This document shows, piece by piece, positions 41,205-51,700 of a DNA stretch of 64,000 nt. A program made the position numbers and the translations under genes. The DNA is from VFJQ01 sp044226525 (GTDB taxonomy: Bacteria > Verrucomicrobiota > Verrucomicrobiia > Chthoniobacterales > Chthoniobacteraceae): positions 1 to 64,000 of the forward strand of contig JBGAGV010000036.1 of the NCBI GenBank assembly GCA_044226525.1, read 5' to 3'. A model generated the notes under the pieces. It worked only from the letters and a program-made list of their open reading frames with translations. It was not told the DNA's origin and made no database searches. How positions within the stretch are numbered: position 1 is the stretch's first letter; each line of letters starts with the position of its first letter.

Positions 41205-41765
41205 TCAGCGCGATTTGGTTTTCGAAATCGTCTTCGGTCGGGCGGCAGCCTGGGTGGCGACGGGCTCGAGCACCGGCGCCAGTTTCACCACGACCCGGCG
41301 ATTGAGTTGTTTGTTGTCCTCATCTGTATTCGGCGGGTCGAACGATTTGCCGCGCCCGATGGGGGTGACGCGCTGCCCGAGTGATTCGGTGATGTAGCGC
41401 GCGACGCCGTCCGCCCGCTGGAGTGAAACTTTCTGGCAGGCCTCCTCGGTGCCGTCACTGTCGGCCCAGCCTTCGGCGATGAAGCCGCGCCGCGCTACAG
41501 CGGGGAAGATTTTCAGCCAGGCGGCAAGCTTTCGATCAAGGATGTTGCGCGACTCGGCGGTGAGGTTGTGCTGGCTGGCGTCGAAGAGCAGTTGCGGACA
41601 AACCTCGTCGTTGAAAAGCCTGGGCATGAGCTTCGTCTGCCCGGCCAGCGCTTTGCGTTCGAGGTCACGCAGACGCTGGAGGAACTTTTCGAGGTTCTCG
41701 CCGGCACCGCGCAGGTAAAATCCTGGCAAACGGGCAGTGACGACAGCATTACGATCCTGAGACAA
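41205..41765 (-). CDS. OmpA-like C-terminal domain protein without a signal peptide
   Basis: 186 residues, start TTG 41763-41765 (MSQDRNAVVTARLPGF). The OmpA/MotB peptidoglycan-binding fold is clear: LLFDASQHNLTAESRNILDRKLAAWLK, GFIAEGWADSDGTEEACQKVSLQRADGVARYI (the N-D-x-x-G-x2-N-x2-L-[SD]-x-x-R-A-x-x-V motif, variant) and PIGRGKSFDPPNTDEDNKQLNRRVVV. No signal peptide or membrane helix precedes it, and no ATG is available upstream before the stop at about 41848. It may be a truncated gene whose N-terminal part was lost, or be exported by another route. Function in peptidoglycan binding is therefore doubtful. Confidence 0.55.
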   Translation of the reverse strand: MSQDRNAVVTARLPGFYLRGAGENLEKFLQRLRDLERKALAGQTKLMPRLFNDEVCPQLLFDASQHNLTAESRNILDRKLAAWLKIFPAVARRGFIAEGWADSDGTEEACQKVSLQRADGVARYITESLGQRVTPIGRGKSFDPPNTDEDNKQLNRRVVVKLAPVLEPVATQAAARPKTISKTKSR

Positions 41766-41796
41766 AGCCGCGATAGTCGGACCTGTGCTCCGGATT

Positions 41797-41814
41797 CGGC
41801 CTTTACAAAGGCCG
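41797..41814 (-). terminator. Palindromic hairpin CGGCCTTT-AC-AAAGGCCG past the DUF4394 gene
   Basis: A perfect 8-bp stem with a 2-nt loop, 33 bp downstream of the stop codon at 41847 on the minus strand. No U-tract follows. It sits in a GC-rich block with repeated CCGGAT words (41790 and about 41823), so it may equally be a fragment of a dispersed repeat. Terminator function is uncertain. Confidence 0.4.
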
Positions 41815-41846
41815 CCTGCGGCCCCGGATGCCGCACTCCGCGGGCC

Positions 41847-44789
41847 TTACGGCACGGTCAACTGAATGGTGCCGCCCTCAGTTCCGCCGGGGAAGAAGCC
41901 CCATGCACTGTTGCTCTTTGGCAGGTAAAGGCCGCTGCCCTTTATCGTCACCGGAATGCCCGGCGGCTTCAGCGTGACTTTAAATTTACCGACCTTGGGA
42001 CTGACGCCGGTCCAGCTCTTGAGCGAGCCGACGAGGTCCGGAACACCCTTGGTGCTCACCGCCACCGAATTCGTTTCATCGGCCAGCAAATTGCCATCGG
42101 TGAGGCTCAGCGTGCTGTTGCCGCTCGGGAGCGGATCGAGACCGGTGAAGAGACTGCCATTGGCGTTCAGGACCGTATCGACGCCGCCGAGGTAGATGCC
42201 TTTGGTCTGCGGGAGCTTCAGCCAGGCCAGTTCTCCGGTCACATCGGTGGTGGCCAGATTGGCGGCGACGAGTTCGCCACCGACGATCGCGGGTGGCTTC
42301 GCCCCTTTCTTCACCACGCTGTAAACAGCAATGGTTCCATCGTCGCGCAAGACGGCCGCCGCGCTGAAGGTCAGCGCATCGGGCAGCAGGCCGGCGATCC
42401 CGACCGCTCCCTTTTTCGACACGTTCGCAATGGCATAACCGCCGCCGGGGAAACTCGAGTCGGCGCTCGCCAGCGCGATGTGAAACTTCTGGGCCGTGGC
42501 GGTAAGCCTGGCCGGGAGGAGAACTCCGCCGATCGTTCCGCCGAGCGCACTGACCGTGAGGCTCAGCGTGCCGTCCCCATTTTTCACCAGCGTGGCTAGG
42601 CCGAGCGAACTGAAGCTGCTGGCCTGCGTCTGGCCGGTGGGAAAGGTGATCTTGGTGGTCGCCTTTGTGACGCCTCCGACCATCTGCACCGTGGCCACGC
42701 CCTTCGTGGAGATCGCCACTTTCGCCGAGCCCGCGAGATCACCGGCGTTGTTGCGCAGCAGTCCGGCGAAAGTCGTCGGGCTCACCGTCGGGGTCCCGGC
42801 AGTGATGGTCACAGTCCCCTGCCCGATCATATCGTGATCGTAGGTGGTATAGGTGAACGTGCCGCTGAATCCCGCCGGCACGATGACCGAGCGACCCTCG
42901 ACTTGAATGCTCGAATTGCTCACACCGGTGATGACTGCTTGATCGCTCAAGCCGTCATTGGCCAGAACGAATACCCGCGTCGGTCCGCCAGCGACCGTGG
43001 CGGCGTCGTCGTTCTCGAGAGCCGGGCCGGCGAAGACGACCAGGCCGCCGCACGAAGTAGACCCGGTTCCGATCGCGCCGATCAACGTCGCTTCACCCGA
43101 ACGCAGATCCACCCGATACAACCCGCTCACGCCTCCCACCGTCGCGGCGAGGAAACCTTCTCCGACGGCTGCGGTATTTGAAGTCTGCACCGCGACCGTG
43201 CTGGGAATGTCGAACCCATTGACCCGTGTGAAATCGAGGCGCGCACCATTCAAGGTCACGGTCTTCGGAAGCGTCTGGGTGCCCGCGTTCGGCGCATTTT
43301 GGATGAACAAGGTGTCCGAGGCGGAATCGAGAGTGTATTGAGTGGTCGGTCCGGCCACGGCGAGGTCCCGGCCAAAACTATTCGTGTAAGCCGTGGCCTG
43401 CACTCCGAGAAGATCCGCGCCGTTGATGCCGCCATCCGGATTGGTGCCGGTCGTGGTGGCACCACCGTTGTTCCCATCCACCGGCGCACCCGTGATCGGG
43501 TTCACGCGAAAATTCAGCCCGCTTCCCGTTACCACCCGCACGCGGTCCACGCTCGGGTTGAAATCCATGCCATAACCCGTCGTCGCAGGGTCCGGAAGAT
43601 CGACAACCGTCACACCGTTCGTCGTGAAGGCAATCTGGCTCGCGGTGCCGACCGCGGTGAGCGCGCCAGTCTGCGGATCGAGGAGATACAGGGTGGCCGT
43701 ATCATTACCCGCATTGACGCCCAGCGCATACATCTGCCCCGTCTGCGGGCGGCTATCGATCGCTACCAGCGTTTCCCCTGAAGCCAGACTTCCCGTGGCG
43801 ATCGCCTGAGTCGTCAGGGTGCCTGGGGTATTCAGTGAAAAGCGCATCAGGTTCGCGCCATCGGCGGTCATCGCGATGACCGGGACGGCCTCCGGGCGAA
43901 CGGCGAAACTGCGCGCATCAAGATCACCAATCAACGTCGCCTGCGCATTGACCAGATTGATGCGATAGAGGGACGTCGCGCCCCCCACCGTGAGCAGGGC
44001 CAACCCGCTTCCCGAGGACACACCCGTATTGGACGAAGCCGCATTCACCGCGGGTGCGATGTCGAACCCCTTCACCACAAAATCGAGGGTGCTGCCACCA
44101 AGCGTAACCGTCTGGCCGATCGTCTGGGTGCCCCCGTTAGGTGGGTTCTGGATGAAGAGACTATTGCTCGTCGGATCGAGGGTATAAAGCGTGGTGATGT
44201 TGGCGTTGTTCGGCTGGTTATTCGTGTAAGCCGCACCATCCACGGTCGTCGTGCCACCATTGATCGGACCGTCGGGATTGGTGCCGGTCGTCACACCGCC
44301 TCCGTTATCGCCATCGACGGCTGCACCGGTATTGGGATTCAGCCGAAAGCTCAAACTCCCTGCCACGACGCGAATGCGATCAGCCGCAGGATTGATATCG
44401 ATATCCCATGGGACGGTCGCCGGATCAGGAAAGTCCACTGGCGTTGCCCCGTCGGTCGTGAAGGCGATGGTGCCCGCAACCGAGCTCACCACGGCGGCAA
44501 AACCGGTCTCGGGAGCGATGTGATAGAGCGTCGCCGTGTTGGCCGTGGCATTGACGCCGAGGCCGTAGATCTGCTGATTCTGTGGCCGCACATCGATGGC
44601 GACGAGAGTTTCGCCCGCAGCGATTCCCGTGATAGCGACGGCGTTCAGAACCGTCATCCGCGATGAGATCTGGACAGAGCCGACTTTGTTGTCGTTGGTG
44701 AGGACATAGATCGACTCTGCTTTGGCAGGGGAAGCCAGAAGAGCCGCCGCGAGAGCCAGGACCGGGAGGGTGCGTATGAGAGAGTTCAT
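41847..44789 (-). CDS. Giant secreted protein: two DUF4394 domains, Ig-like domain, shared C-terminal module
   Basis: 980 residues with a signal peptide (MNSLIRTLPVLALAAALLASPAKAE). Residues about 25-300 and 310-580 are two copies of DUF4394: each has ETLVAID.RPQ..Q.YGLGVNA, PDPATVPWDIDINPAADRIRVV and NTGAAVDGDNGG ... TGTNPDG, a beta-propeller-like fold with conserved DFNPSVDRVRVV loops. An Ig/cadherin-like segment follows (about 590-660), then a beta-rich C-terminal region of about 320 residues starting AGLLRNNAGDLAGSAKVAIS and ending GGTIQLTVP. The same C-terminal plan occurs in the 1110-residue protein at 53989. No enzymatic motif; a surface or fibre protein is likely. Confidence 0.7.
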   Translation of the reverse strand: MNSLIRTLPVLALAAALLASPAKAESIYVLTNDNKVGSVQISSRMTVLNAVAITGIAAGETLVAIDVRPQNQQIYGLGVNATANTATLYHIAPETGFAAVVSSVAGTIAFTTDGATPVDFPDPATVPWDIDINPAADRIRVVAGSLSFRLNPNTGAAVDGDNGGGVTTGTNPDGPINGGTTTVDGAAYTNNQPNNANITTLYTLDPTSNSLFIQNPPNGGTQTIGQTVTLGGSTLDFVVKGFDIAPAVNAASSNTGVSSGSGLALLTVGGATSLYRINLVNAQATLIGDLDARSFAVRPEAVPVIAMTADGANLMRFSLNTPGTLTTQAIATGSLASGETLVAIDSRPQTGQMYALGVNAGNDTATLYLLDPQTGALTAVGTASQIAFTTNGVTVVDLPDPATTGYGMDFNPSVDRVRVVTGSGLNFRVNPITGAPVDGNNGGATTTGTNPDGGINGADLLGVQATAYTNSFGRDLAVAGPTTQYTLDSASDTLFIQNAPNAGTQTLPKTVTLNGARLDFTRVNGFDIPSTVAVQTSNTAAVGEGFLAATVGGVSGLYRVDLRSGEATLIGAIGTGSTSCGGLVVFAGPALENDDAATVAGGPTRVFVLANDGLSDQAVITGVSNSSIQVEGRSVIVPAGFSGTFTYTTYDHDMIGQGTVTITAGTPTVSPTTFAGLLRNNAGDLAGSAKVAISTKGVATVQMVGGVTKATTKITFPTGQTQASSFSSLGLATLVKNGDGTLSLTVSALGGTIGGVLLPARLTATAQKFHIALASADSSFPGGGYAIANVSKKGAVGIAGLLPDALTFSAAAVLRDDGTIAVYSVVKKGAKPPAIVGGELVAANLATTDVTGELAWLKLPQTKGIYLGGVDTVLNANGSLFTGLDPLPSGNSTLSLTDGNLLADETNSVAVSTKGVPDLVGSLKSWTGVSPKVGKFKVTLKPPGIPVTIKGSGLYLPKSNSAWGFFPGGTEGGTIQLTVP

Positions 44790-44888
44790 CGGGAGGTGAT
44801 GCGTCGGAAAGCGCGAGTCAGATGCCGCAATTCTTTCAAAATGAAGTTTTATTTCGGGGAGCTCGGAGGGAAAACAACTCGTCCCCGC

Positions 44889-47042
44889 ATGAAAATTCAG
44901 TGCTTCCCTCGAATTTCAGCGCTCGTCCTGCTCACGGCCGCGACCGTGCACGCCGGGACGTTTGCGCCCCGTGGGCGGATTCATATCCCGATCGGCATTC
45001 CGGATACGCGCGATACGCTGAAGACGTTCGTGGAAGCGGAGGGAAACTTTTCGCCGGGGTTCGGAACGTTTGGGATGGCGTTCTGGGTTTACGATCCGGA
45101 GGCGCGGCGCTTTTTTGCGCCGACCATGGACGATGTGCCGAGCACGCGCGGATTGCTCGCGCCGGGAGTGCTGATTCCATGGACGCAGTGGAAGGCTAGC
45201 TGTATCGAGGTGCGCAGCGAAGTTTGCCATGTGCTGCGGGGCGACACTCATCTCGTCGGGTCGCGCGTGCGGCTCACGAATTCCGGCACGATGGAAAAGC
45301 TCGTGACGCTTTACGCCGCGGTGACGGCGCTGGGCGCGGCGGGCGCGCCGCTACAAGAAATTCGCATCGACGGCGACGCCATCTTTGCCAATCGCGAACC
45401 GGCGTTGATCTCGGCCGCCAAACCGGATGGCGATGAATCTCCCGCCCCCGAGGCGAACGAGACTCCGCTGCCCATCGAGAAGCTGCCGCCGAATCAATCG
45501 ATCACCGGCCCGAGTGGGGAAGCCAGCGGGGCACTGCGCTTCGAAGTGAAACTCGCGCCGGGCGAAAGCCGCGTGTTCGGCTTCGTCTGCCCTGTGCTGC
45601 ATGGGCGCCGCGCTGCGCCGCACCTGTGGGACGGCGTGAGCCCGTGGGCGCAATACGATGACGCCGATCCCCTGCTCGGCTCGCAAGGCGAACGGCAGCC
45701 TGCGCCAGGCGTGGATTATTACCGCTCCATCGTGCCCGATACGCTCTTTGCCGAAGCCGAAGATTACTGGCGTAAATTTCGCGGCGAAGTGGAGCTCGAT
45801 CTACCCGACCCGCGCTGGGTGGAAGCCTTTCACGCCATCACGGCGCACGCGGCGATGTGTCTGAATGACGGTGCGCCCGATGTCGCGGTCATCAATTACA
45901 ACGTCTTCAACCGCGATGGCGTCTATGTGGGAAACATCTTCCAGAAAGCCGGCAATTTCGCGCTCGCACGCAAGGTCATCGATTACTTCCTCGCGCATCC
46001 GTTCAACGGCCGTGTGCAACCCGAGGCAGATAACCCCGGGCAGATTCTCTGGCTCATCGGCGAACACTGGCGCTTCACGCGCGACCGGCAGTGGCTGGAG
46101 GAAGTGTGGCCGCGCACGAAACGGCTCGCGGCGATGATCGAATACTATCGCACGACCCCGGAGCCGCATTGGGTGAGCGTGAATGGAATCGACTTTGGCG
46201 ACCAGGTTCCCGACGGCGATCGCATGCGGCTCAAACCGGGCGCGTGCGACGGGTATCATCCGGAATACACCGAGGCGTTCGATCTCACCGGGCTGCGCGC
46301 GGCGGCGCTGCTCGCGGACGAAATGAACGATACCATCCTGCGGGACAAACTCGGCTCGCTCATCGCGAAGCTCGCGCGGGAATACGAAACTCACTTTCTC
46401 GCCGACCTGCGCAAACACGAATACGCGAACTACTGCACGCTCTGGCCTTGCCGTTTGTATCCGCTCGCGGGGGAACTGTTCCACGACGTGGGCGCGCAGG
46501 CGCCACGTTCGTGGCGTTACTTTCCGCTGGCGCTCGCGCATCAGGGTTTGCTTGCGGGAAATCGGGCGGCGGCGGAGGGCACACTCGCAAATCATCTCGA
46601 TCTCGACATGATGCGTGGCTGGTATGCGCTGGATGAAGGCGGGCCAAGCGGCCCGGGAAATTGGGGTAAAGTGAAGACGAATTGGAAGGTGGAGGCAAAA
46701 GGCCTGAACGGCGCAGGGAGCGCGGTCGCGATGCCACACGGCTGGGCGATTGCCGAGTTGCACCTCCTGCTTCGCGACGCACTGGTGTTCGAAGATGGCG
46801 ACCAACTCGTGCTCTTCGCGGGCGCGCCGGCCGAGTGGTTCGACAAGCCGATTCGCCTTCGCCACCTGCCCACTCACTTCGGCACGCTGGATGCAGAATG
46901 GACGCCCGGCGATGGGAAGGCCACCCTCACCATCGGTGGCAGCGCATCGCCATCGGGTGGCATCGTGTTGCGCACGCCAGAAGGTGATGCGGTGTTCCAC
47001 CAATGGCCGGAACCAATCGAAATTTCGCGCCCGCGGCGATAG
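44889..47042 (+). CDS. Secreted six-hairpin glycosidase-like enzyme
   Basis: 717 residues from ATG 44889 (MKIQCFPRISALVLLTAATVHAG, signal peptide). The N-terminal 300 residues are a beta-sandwich (FGMAFWVYDPEARRFFAP, VRLTNSGTMEKLVTLYAAVTALG, APGESRVFGFVCPVL), then an (alpha/alpha)6 barrel: FHAITAHAAMCLNDGAPDVAVINYNVFNRDGVYVGN, QAEDNPGQILWLIGEHWRFTRDRQWLEEVWPRTKRL, YTEAFDLTGLRAAALL in part. This order is that of GH63/GH78/GH15-like six-hairpin glycosidases. Acid residues in INYNVFNRDG and WPCRLYPLAGE are catalytic candidates, but not certain. Its start lies 100 bp from the divergent DUF4394 gene. Confidence 0.6.
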   Translation: MKIQCFPRISALVLLTAATVHAGTFAPRGRIHIPIGIPDTRDTLKTFVEAEGNFSPGFGTFGMAFWVYDPEARRFFAPTMDDVPSTRGLLAPGVLIPWTQWKASCIEVRSEVCHVLRGDTHLVGSRVRLTNSGTMEKLVTLYAAVTALGAAGAPLQEIRIDGDAIFANREPALISAAKPDGDESPAPEANETPLPIEKLPPNQSITGPSGEASGALRFEVKLAPGESRVFGFVCPVLHGRRAAPHLWDGVSPWAQYDDADPLLGSQGERQPAPGVDYYRSIVPDTLFAEAEDYWRKFRGEVELDLPDPRWVEAFHAITAHAAMCLNDGAPDVAVINYNVFNRDGVYVGNIFQKAGNFALARKVIDYFLAHPFNGRVQPEADNPGQILWLIGEHWRFTRDRQWLEEVWPRTKRLAAMIEYYRTTPEPHWVSVNGIDFGDQVPDGDRMRLKPGACDGYHPEYTEAFDLTGLRAAALLADEMNDTILRDKLGSLIAKLAREYETHFLADLRKHEYANYCTLWPCRLYPLAGELFHDVGAQAPRSWRYFPLALAHQGLLAGNRAAAEGTLANHLDLDMMRGWYALDEGGPSGPGNWGKVKTNWKVEAKGLNGAGSAVAMPHGWAIAELHLLLRDALVFEDGDQLVLFAGAPAEWFDKPIRLRHLPTHFGTLDAEWTPGDGKATLTIGGSASPSGGIVLRTPEGDAVFHQWPEPIEISRPRR

Positions 47043-47061
47043 GCGCCCGACGATCAGCCGA

Positions 47062-48357
47062 TCAGGCGATCAATTTCGCCAGCACGGTCTCGGGCGATTT
47101 GACCAAGGTGGCATCGACCTTGAGATGGGTAACGTCGCGGCCGGGGAGTTCGTATTTGAAATCGCGCAGGACGCGTTCGCAGACGGTGGCGAGACCGCGG
47201 GCGCCAGTGTATTCCTGCTCGGCGAGCTTGGCGATTTCGCGCAGGGCGTCCTCGGTAAATTCAATCTCGATGCCATAAGCGGCAAACGCGCGCTGATACT
47301 GGCGCACGATGCTGCCTTCGCTGTAACGCAGGATGTCGAACAGATCGTTCGCGCCGAGCGATTCGCACACCACGCGCACGGGCAGACGGCCGATGAACTC
47401 GGGCTCGTAACCGAAGGTGATGAAATCCTTCGTGGTCGCGTGCTTCATGATTTCGCTCGGCGACCAGACCGGCGGCTTAGCGGTCTTCGCTTCGCGCAGG
47501 CGGGGTTCGATGACGGACGGCAGCTTTTCAAACGCTCCGCTCACGACGAAGAGAATGTTGCGCGTGTTGATGATCTCGCTCTCGGACACCCGGCCCGTGC
47601 GCTGCCATTCCATCGCGGCCTGAAGCTGGCCCTGGATGTCGTTCTGGCTGCGGCGCGACACGTCGGTGTCTTCCATCAGCTTGAGCAGCGTAGTCTGCAC
47701 ACCGCGACCACTGACGTCGCGTCCGCTGAGTTGTGCGGGCGCGGCAATCTTGTCGATTTCGTCGATGTAGATGATGCCGTATTGCGCCAGTTCCACGTCG
47801 CCGTCGGCCTTGTGCACGAGGTCGCGCACGAGATCTTCGACATCGCCGCCGACATAACCGGTCTCGGAAAACTTGGTCGCGTCCGCCTTCACAAACGGCA
47901 CGCCGATGAGCTCGGCGATGTGTTTGACGAGATAGGTCTTACCCACGCCGGTGGGGCCGATGAGCAGCACATTCTGCTTCACGTATTCGAGCCTGCTGGC
48001 GCGCTCGGCGTCCTCGGCGCGCAGCGTGCGGAGGTGCCGGACGTGGTTATAATGATCGCACACCGCGATGCTCAGCACCTTCTTCGCTTCGTCCTGTTTG
48101 ATCACGTAGCGATCGAGGTGTGCCTTGATATCGCGCGGGAGCTTGTCGAAGGCGAGCGGATCGACCTTCTCGACGACCTCCTCGGCAAACTCGACGCCGC
48201 CGCCAAAGTGCTGGCTCATGAGCTCGCTGAGACGAGCTTGGACTTCCTCGGGGCTGGGCATCGATTCGGGCGTGGACGGAGCGGGGTCGGGCATGGAGTC
48301 GGCGACGGTAGCAGCATCGGGCGTGTGGTCCAGAGCGGGCGCAAGCCATCCGTTCAT
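47062..48357 (-). CDS. ClpX-like AAA+ unfoldase without zinc-binding domain
   Basis: 431 residues from ATG 48355-48357 (MNGWLAPALDHTPDAATV); the frame upstream to 48429 is basic and not needed. After an acidic Pro-rich lead (PSTPESMPSPEEVQARLSEL) comes a ClpX-type AAA+ core: GPTGVGKTYLVKHIAE (Walker A), pore loop GYVGGDVEDLVRDL, Walker B YGIIYIDEIDKI, sensor 1 TRNILFVVSGAF, FIGRLPVRVV and sensor 2 EYTGARGLATVCERVL. Canonical ClpX (about 420 residues) has an N-terminal C4 zinc domain; no cysteines are present there. The ClpP-docking IGF loop is not evident either, so this could be a ClpP-independent paralogue. No clpP is in the window. Confidence 0.85.
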   Translation of the reverse strand: MNGWLAPALDHTPDAATVADSMPDPAPSTPESMPSPEEVQARLSELMSQHFGGGVEFAEEVVEKVDPLAFDKLPRDIKAHLDRYVIKQDEAKKVLSIAVCDHYNHVRHLRTLRAEDAERASRLEYVKQNVLLIGPTGVGKTYLVKHIAELIGVPFVKADATKFSETGYVGGDVEDLVRDLVHKADGDVELAQYGIIYIDEIDKIAAPAQLSGRDVSGRGVQTTLLKLMEDTDVSRRSQNDIQGQLQAAMEWQRTGRVSESEIINTRNILFVVSGAFEKLPSVIEPRLREAKTAKPPVWSPSEIMKHATTKDFITFGYEPEFIGRLPVRVVCESLGANDLFDILRYSEGSIVRQYQRAFAAYGIEIEFTEDALREIAKLAEQEYTGARGLATVCERVLRDFKYELPGRDVTHLKVDATLVKSPETVLAKLIA

Positions 48358-48746
48358 CGCTGTGTCAGCCCTGTCGTAATCGCGGCATAGCACAAGCCCT
48401 CGCCCGGGGGATTTCTTCCGGTTTACCAAGGTTTCGGCATCCTACCCGAGGGAGAAACTCCGATGAATGCACTATCGCCCGGCCAGACCGGACGCCATGG
48501 CGGGACTCAGAAACCGCCCCTTCTACCCTCATGCCGCCATCGGCGAGGATCTGGGATTGCTGATGTCGACGGGGACTATGCTCTCCTTCGTCCGCGCCAG
48601 GCATTCCGAAGCTCAACGCCGCGGGTGAATCGCCAAGCCGGGTGGCTTGTGACGCCGCGATGCGCTGAACTCGCGGAGGAAGTTGAACTCCGCTCTGGAA
48701 AAGCCTCCGCACCTTCTCTACCTAGACGGCCCCGCTTTTTCCCTAA
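48358..48746. other. Intergenic region between ClpX-like and pyruvate carboxylase genes
   Basis: 389 bases. A run of short open frames is present in all six frames but none shows family resemblance, codon bias or a ribosome site. The stretch presumably holds divergent promoters for the ClpX-like gene (minus) and pyc (plus). I see no repeat or RNA gene. Confidence 0.5.
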
Positions 48747-51700
48747 ATGCCCACTCGCCCCGCTCCCAAGAAACTTCTCGTCGCAAACCGCTCCGAGATC
48801 GCCATCCGCATCATGCGGGCGGCGAACGAACTCGGTCTGCGCACCGTCGCCATCTACGCGCAGGAGGATCGCTTCTCCATGCACCGTTTCAAGGCCGACG
48901 AAGCGTATGTCGTCGGCGAGGGCAAAGGCCCGGTCGGCGCGTATCTCGACATCGAAGGCATCGTCGCGCTCGCAAAATCGAAGGGCGTCGATCTCATCCA
49001 CCCGGGCTATGGGTTTCTGTCGGAGAATGCGGCTTTTGCGAAAGCCTGCGCGAAGGCAGGAATCACATTCGTCGGACCGAAGCCGGAATTGCTCGAACTC
49101 ATGGGCGACAAAGTCGCCGCCCGCGCGCTCACGCAGAAGCTGAAAATCCCCACGTTGCCCGGCACGGAGGAGCCGGTCACGGATCGCAGCGAGGCGTTAA
49201 AAATCGCGGCACAAATCGGCTTTCCCCTCATCATCAAGGCAGCTTTCGGTGGCGGCGGACGCGGCATGCGTGTGGTGCACAAGGCCGGCGATCTCGATGC
49301 GCTGCTCGACGAAGCGCAGGGCGAAGCCGGACGTGCGTTCGGCAACGACGCCGTCTTCCTCGAGAAATACATCCCGCGCGCCAAGCACATCGAAGTGCAG
49401 GTGCTCGGCGACAAACACGGCCACGCGGTGCACTTGCACGAGCGCGACTGCTCGGTGCAGCGCCGGCATCAAAAGGTGGTTGAAATCGCGACCTCGGTCG
49501 GGCTGCCGGAGAAAGTGCGGCACGACCTGTGCGAAGCCTCCGCCCGCATTGCGAAAGAGATCGGCTACGACAACGCGGGCACGGTCGAGTTCCTCTACGA
49601 CCTCGATCGGCACGAGTGGTTCTTCATCGAGATGAACCCGCGCATCCAAGTGGAGCACACGGTCACCGAACAGGTGACGGGCGTGGACCTCGTGCGCTCG
49701 CAGATTCTTATCGCGCAAGGCGCAAAACTGCACGGACCGGAGGTCGCGCTTCCGCCGCAGGATCAGATCCCGCGCAACGGTTACGCCATCCAGTGCCGCG
49801 TCACGACGGAAGACCCGGAAAACAAATTCATGCCAAACTACGGCAAGATCATCACGTATCGCAGCGCGGGCGGCTTCGGCATCCGGCTCGATGCGGGCCT
49901 GGGCGATCCGGGCGCGGTGGTGACGCCCTTCTACGACTCGCTACTCGTGAAGATTACAGCGAGCGGGCCAACCTTCGAGACAGCCATCGACCGCATGGAT
50001 CGCGCGCTCCGCGAGATGCGTATCCGCGGCGTGAAGACAAACATACCGTTCCTCGAAAACGTGCTGCATCACCCCGCCTTCCGTAGCGGCCAAGCGACCA
50101 CCACGATGATCGATACATCGCCGGAGCTATTCCATTTCCGCGGGAAGAAAGACCGCGCGACGAAGTTGTTGAGCTTCCTCGGCGGCGTCATCGTAAACGG
50201 GAATCCCCACGCGAAAGGCTACCGACCGGAGAAGTCGTTCGAGCCCGCGAAGCTGCCGCCTTTCGACGCGAAGGCAGAACCGAAAAAAGGCACGCGCCAA
50301 CTCCTGCTCGAACTGGGGCCGAAGAAATTTGCCGAGTGGACACTGAAGCAGAAACGTCTGCTCATCACCGACACCACTTTCCGCGACGCACACCAGTCGC
50401 TCATGGCCACGCGCGTGCGCACCTACGACATGGCGGCGATCGCCGGTGCCGTGGCGCGCCGCACGCCGGAGCTGTTCTCGCTGGAAATGTGGGGTGGCGC
50501 GACCTTCGACACCGCCATGCGTTTCCTCAACGAGGATCCGTGGACGCGCTTGCGCCTGCTCCGCGAGAAAGTGCCCAACATCTGCTTTCAGATGCTCCTG
50601 CGGGGTGCGAATGCGGTCGGCTACACGAGCTATCCCGCCAATGTCGTTGCCGGTTTCGTGAAACACTCCGCCGCGAACGGCATGGATATCTTCCGCGTCT
50701 TTGATTCGCTGAACGACCTGAAGAACATGAAGGCCGCGATGGAAGCGGTGCAGAACACGCACGCCATCTGCGAAGGCACGCTTTGCTACACGGGCGATAT
50801 CCTCGATCCCGCACGCTCGAAATATTCGCTGAAATACTACGTGGGCCTGGCGAAGGAACTGGAGAAGATGGGCGCGCACTTCCTTGCCATCAAAGACATG
50901 GCCGGCCTCTGCCGCCCTTACGCCGCGCACGCGCTGGTCAGGGCACTGAAAGACGCGATTGGCATCCCGGTTCACTTCCACACGCACGACACCAGCGGCA
51001 TCAACGCCGGCTCGATTCTCCGCGCGAGCGACGCAGGCGTGGATGTCGTCGATCTCGCCATCGCCTCGATGAGCGGCAGCACTTCGCAGCCGAACCTGAA
51101 TTCCATCGTCGCCGCGCTCCAGCACACCCCGCGGGAAACCGGGCTCGATCTCGATACGCTGAACGAGTTCAGCGACTACTGGGAACACGTGCGCGCATTC
51201 TATACGCCCTTCGACACCGCGCCGAAGTCCGGCAGCGCCGAGGTGTATCTCCACGAGATGCCCGGTGGGCAATATACAAACCTCAAGGAACAGGCCGCGA
51301 GCATGGGCATTGGCCATCGCTGGCCGGAAATCGCCCGCTGTTACGCGGAGGTGAACCAGCTCTTCGGCGACATCGTCAAGGTAACGCCGAGCAGCAAGGT
51401 CGTCGGTGACATGGCGCTCTTCCTTTTCACCCGCGGCATCAAACCCGCCGACGTGGTGAACCTCGAACCCGGCAGCACGGGCTACCCCGAAAGCGTCATC
51501 GACATGCTCAAGGGTGGCCTTGGCGAACCCATGGGGGGCTGGCCCCCAGCGCTGCTCAAGGCTGTGACCGGCTCCGCCAAACAGCCGAAACGCGCCAAGA
51601 TCGCGCCCGTCAAACTCGCCGACGTGCGCACCGAACTCACCGGCAAACTCAAGCACGAGCCGAGCGACGACGATCTCTATTCGCACCTCATGTATCCCGG

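Noticed and set aside
39889..41397. Second plus-strand open frame (502 codons) overlapping the cytochrome gene
   Set aside because: Arg/His-rich shadow in a different frame; the frame with signal peptide, HEAT repeats and CxxCH is the gene.
41568..42599. Plus-strand open frame (343 codons) over the OmpA-like and DUF4394 3' ends
   Set aside because: It runs across two minus-strand genes and a repeat-like block, and its sequence is shadow-like.
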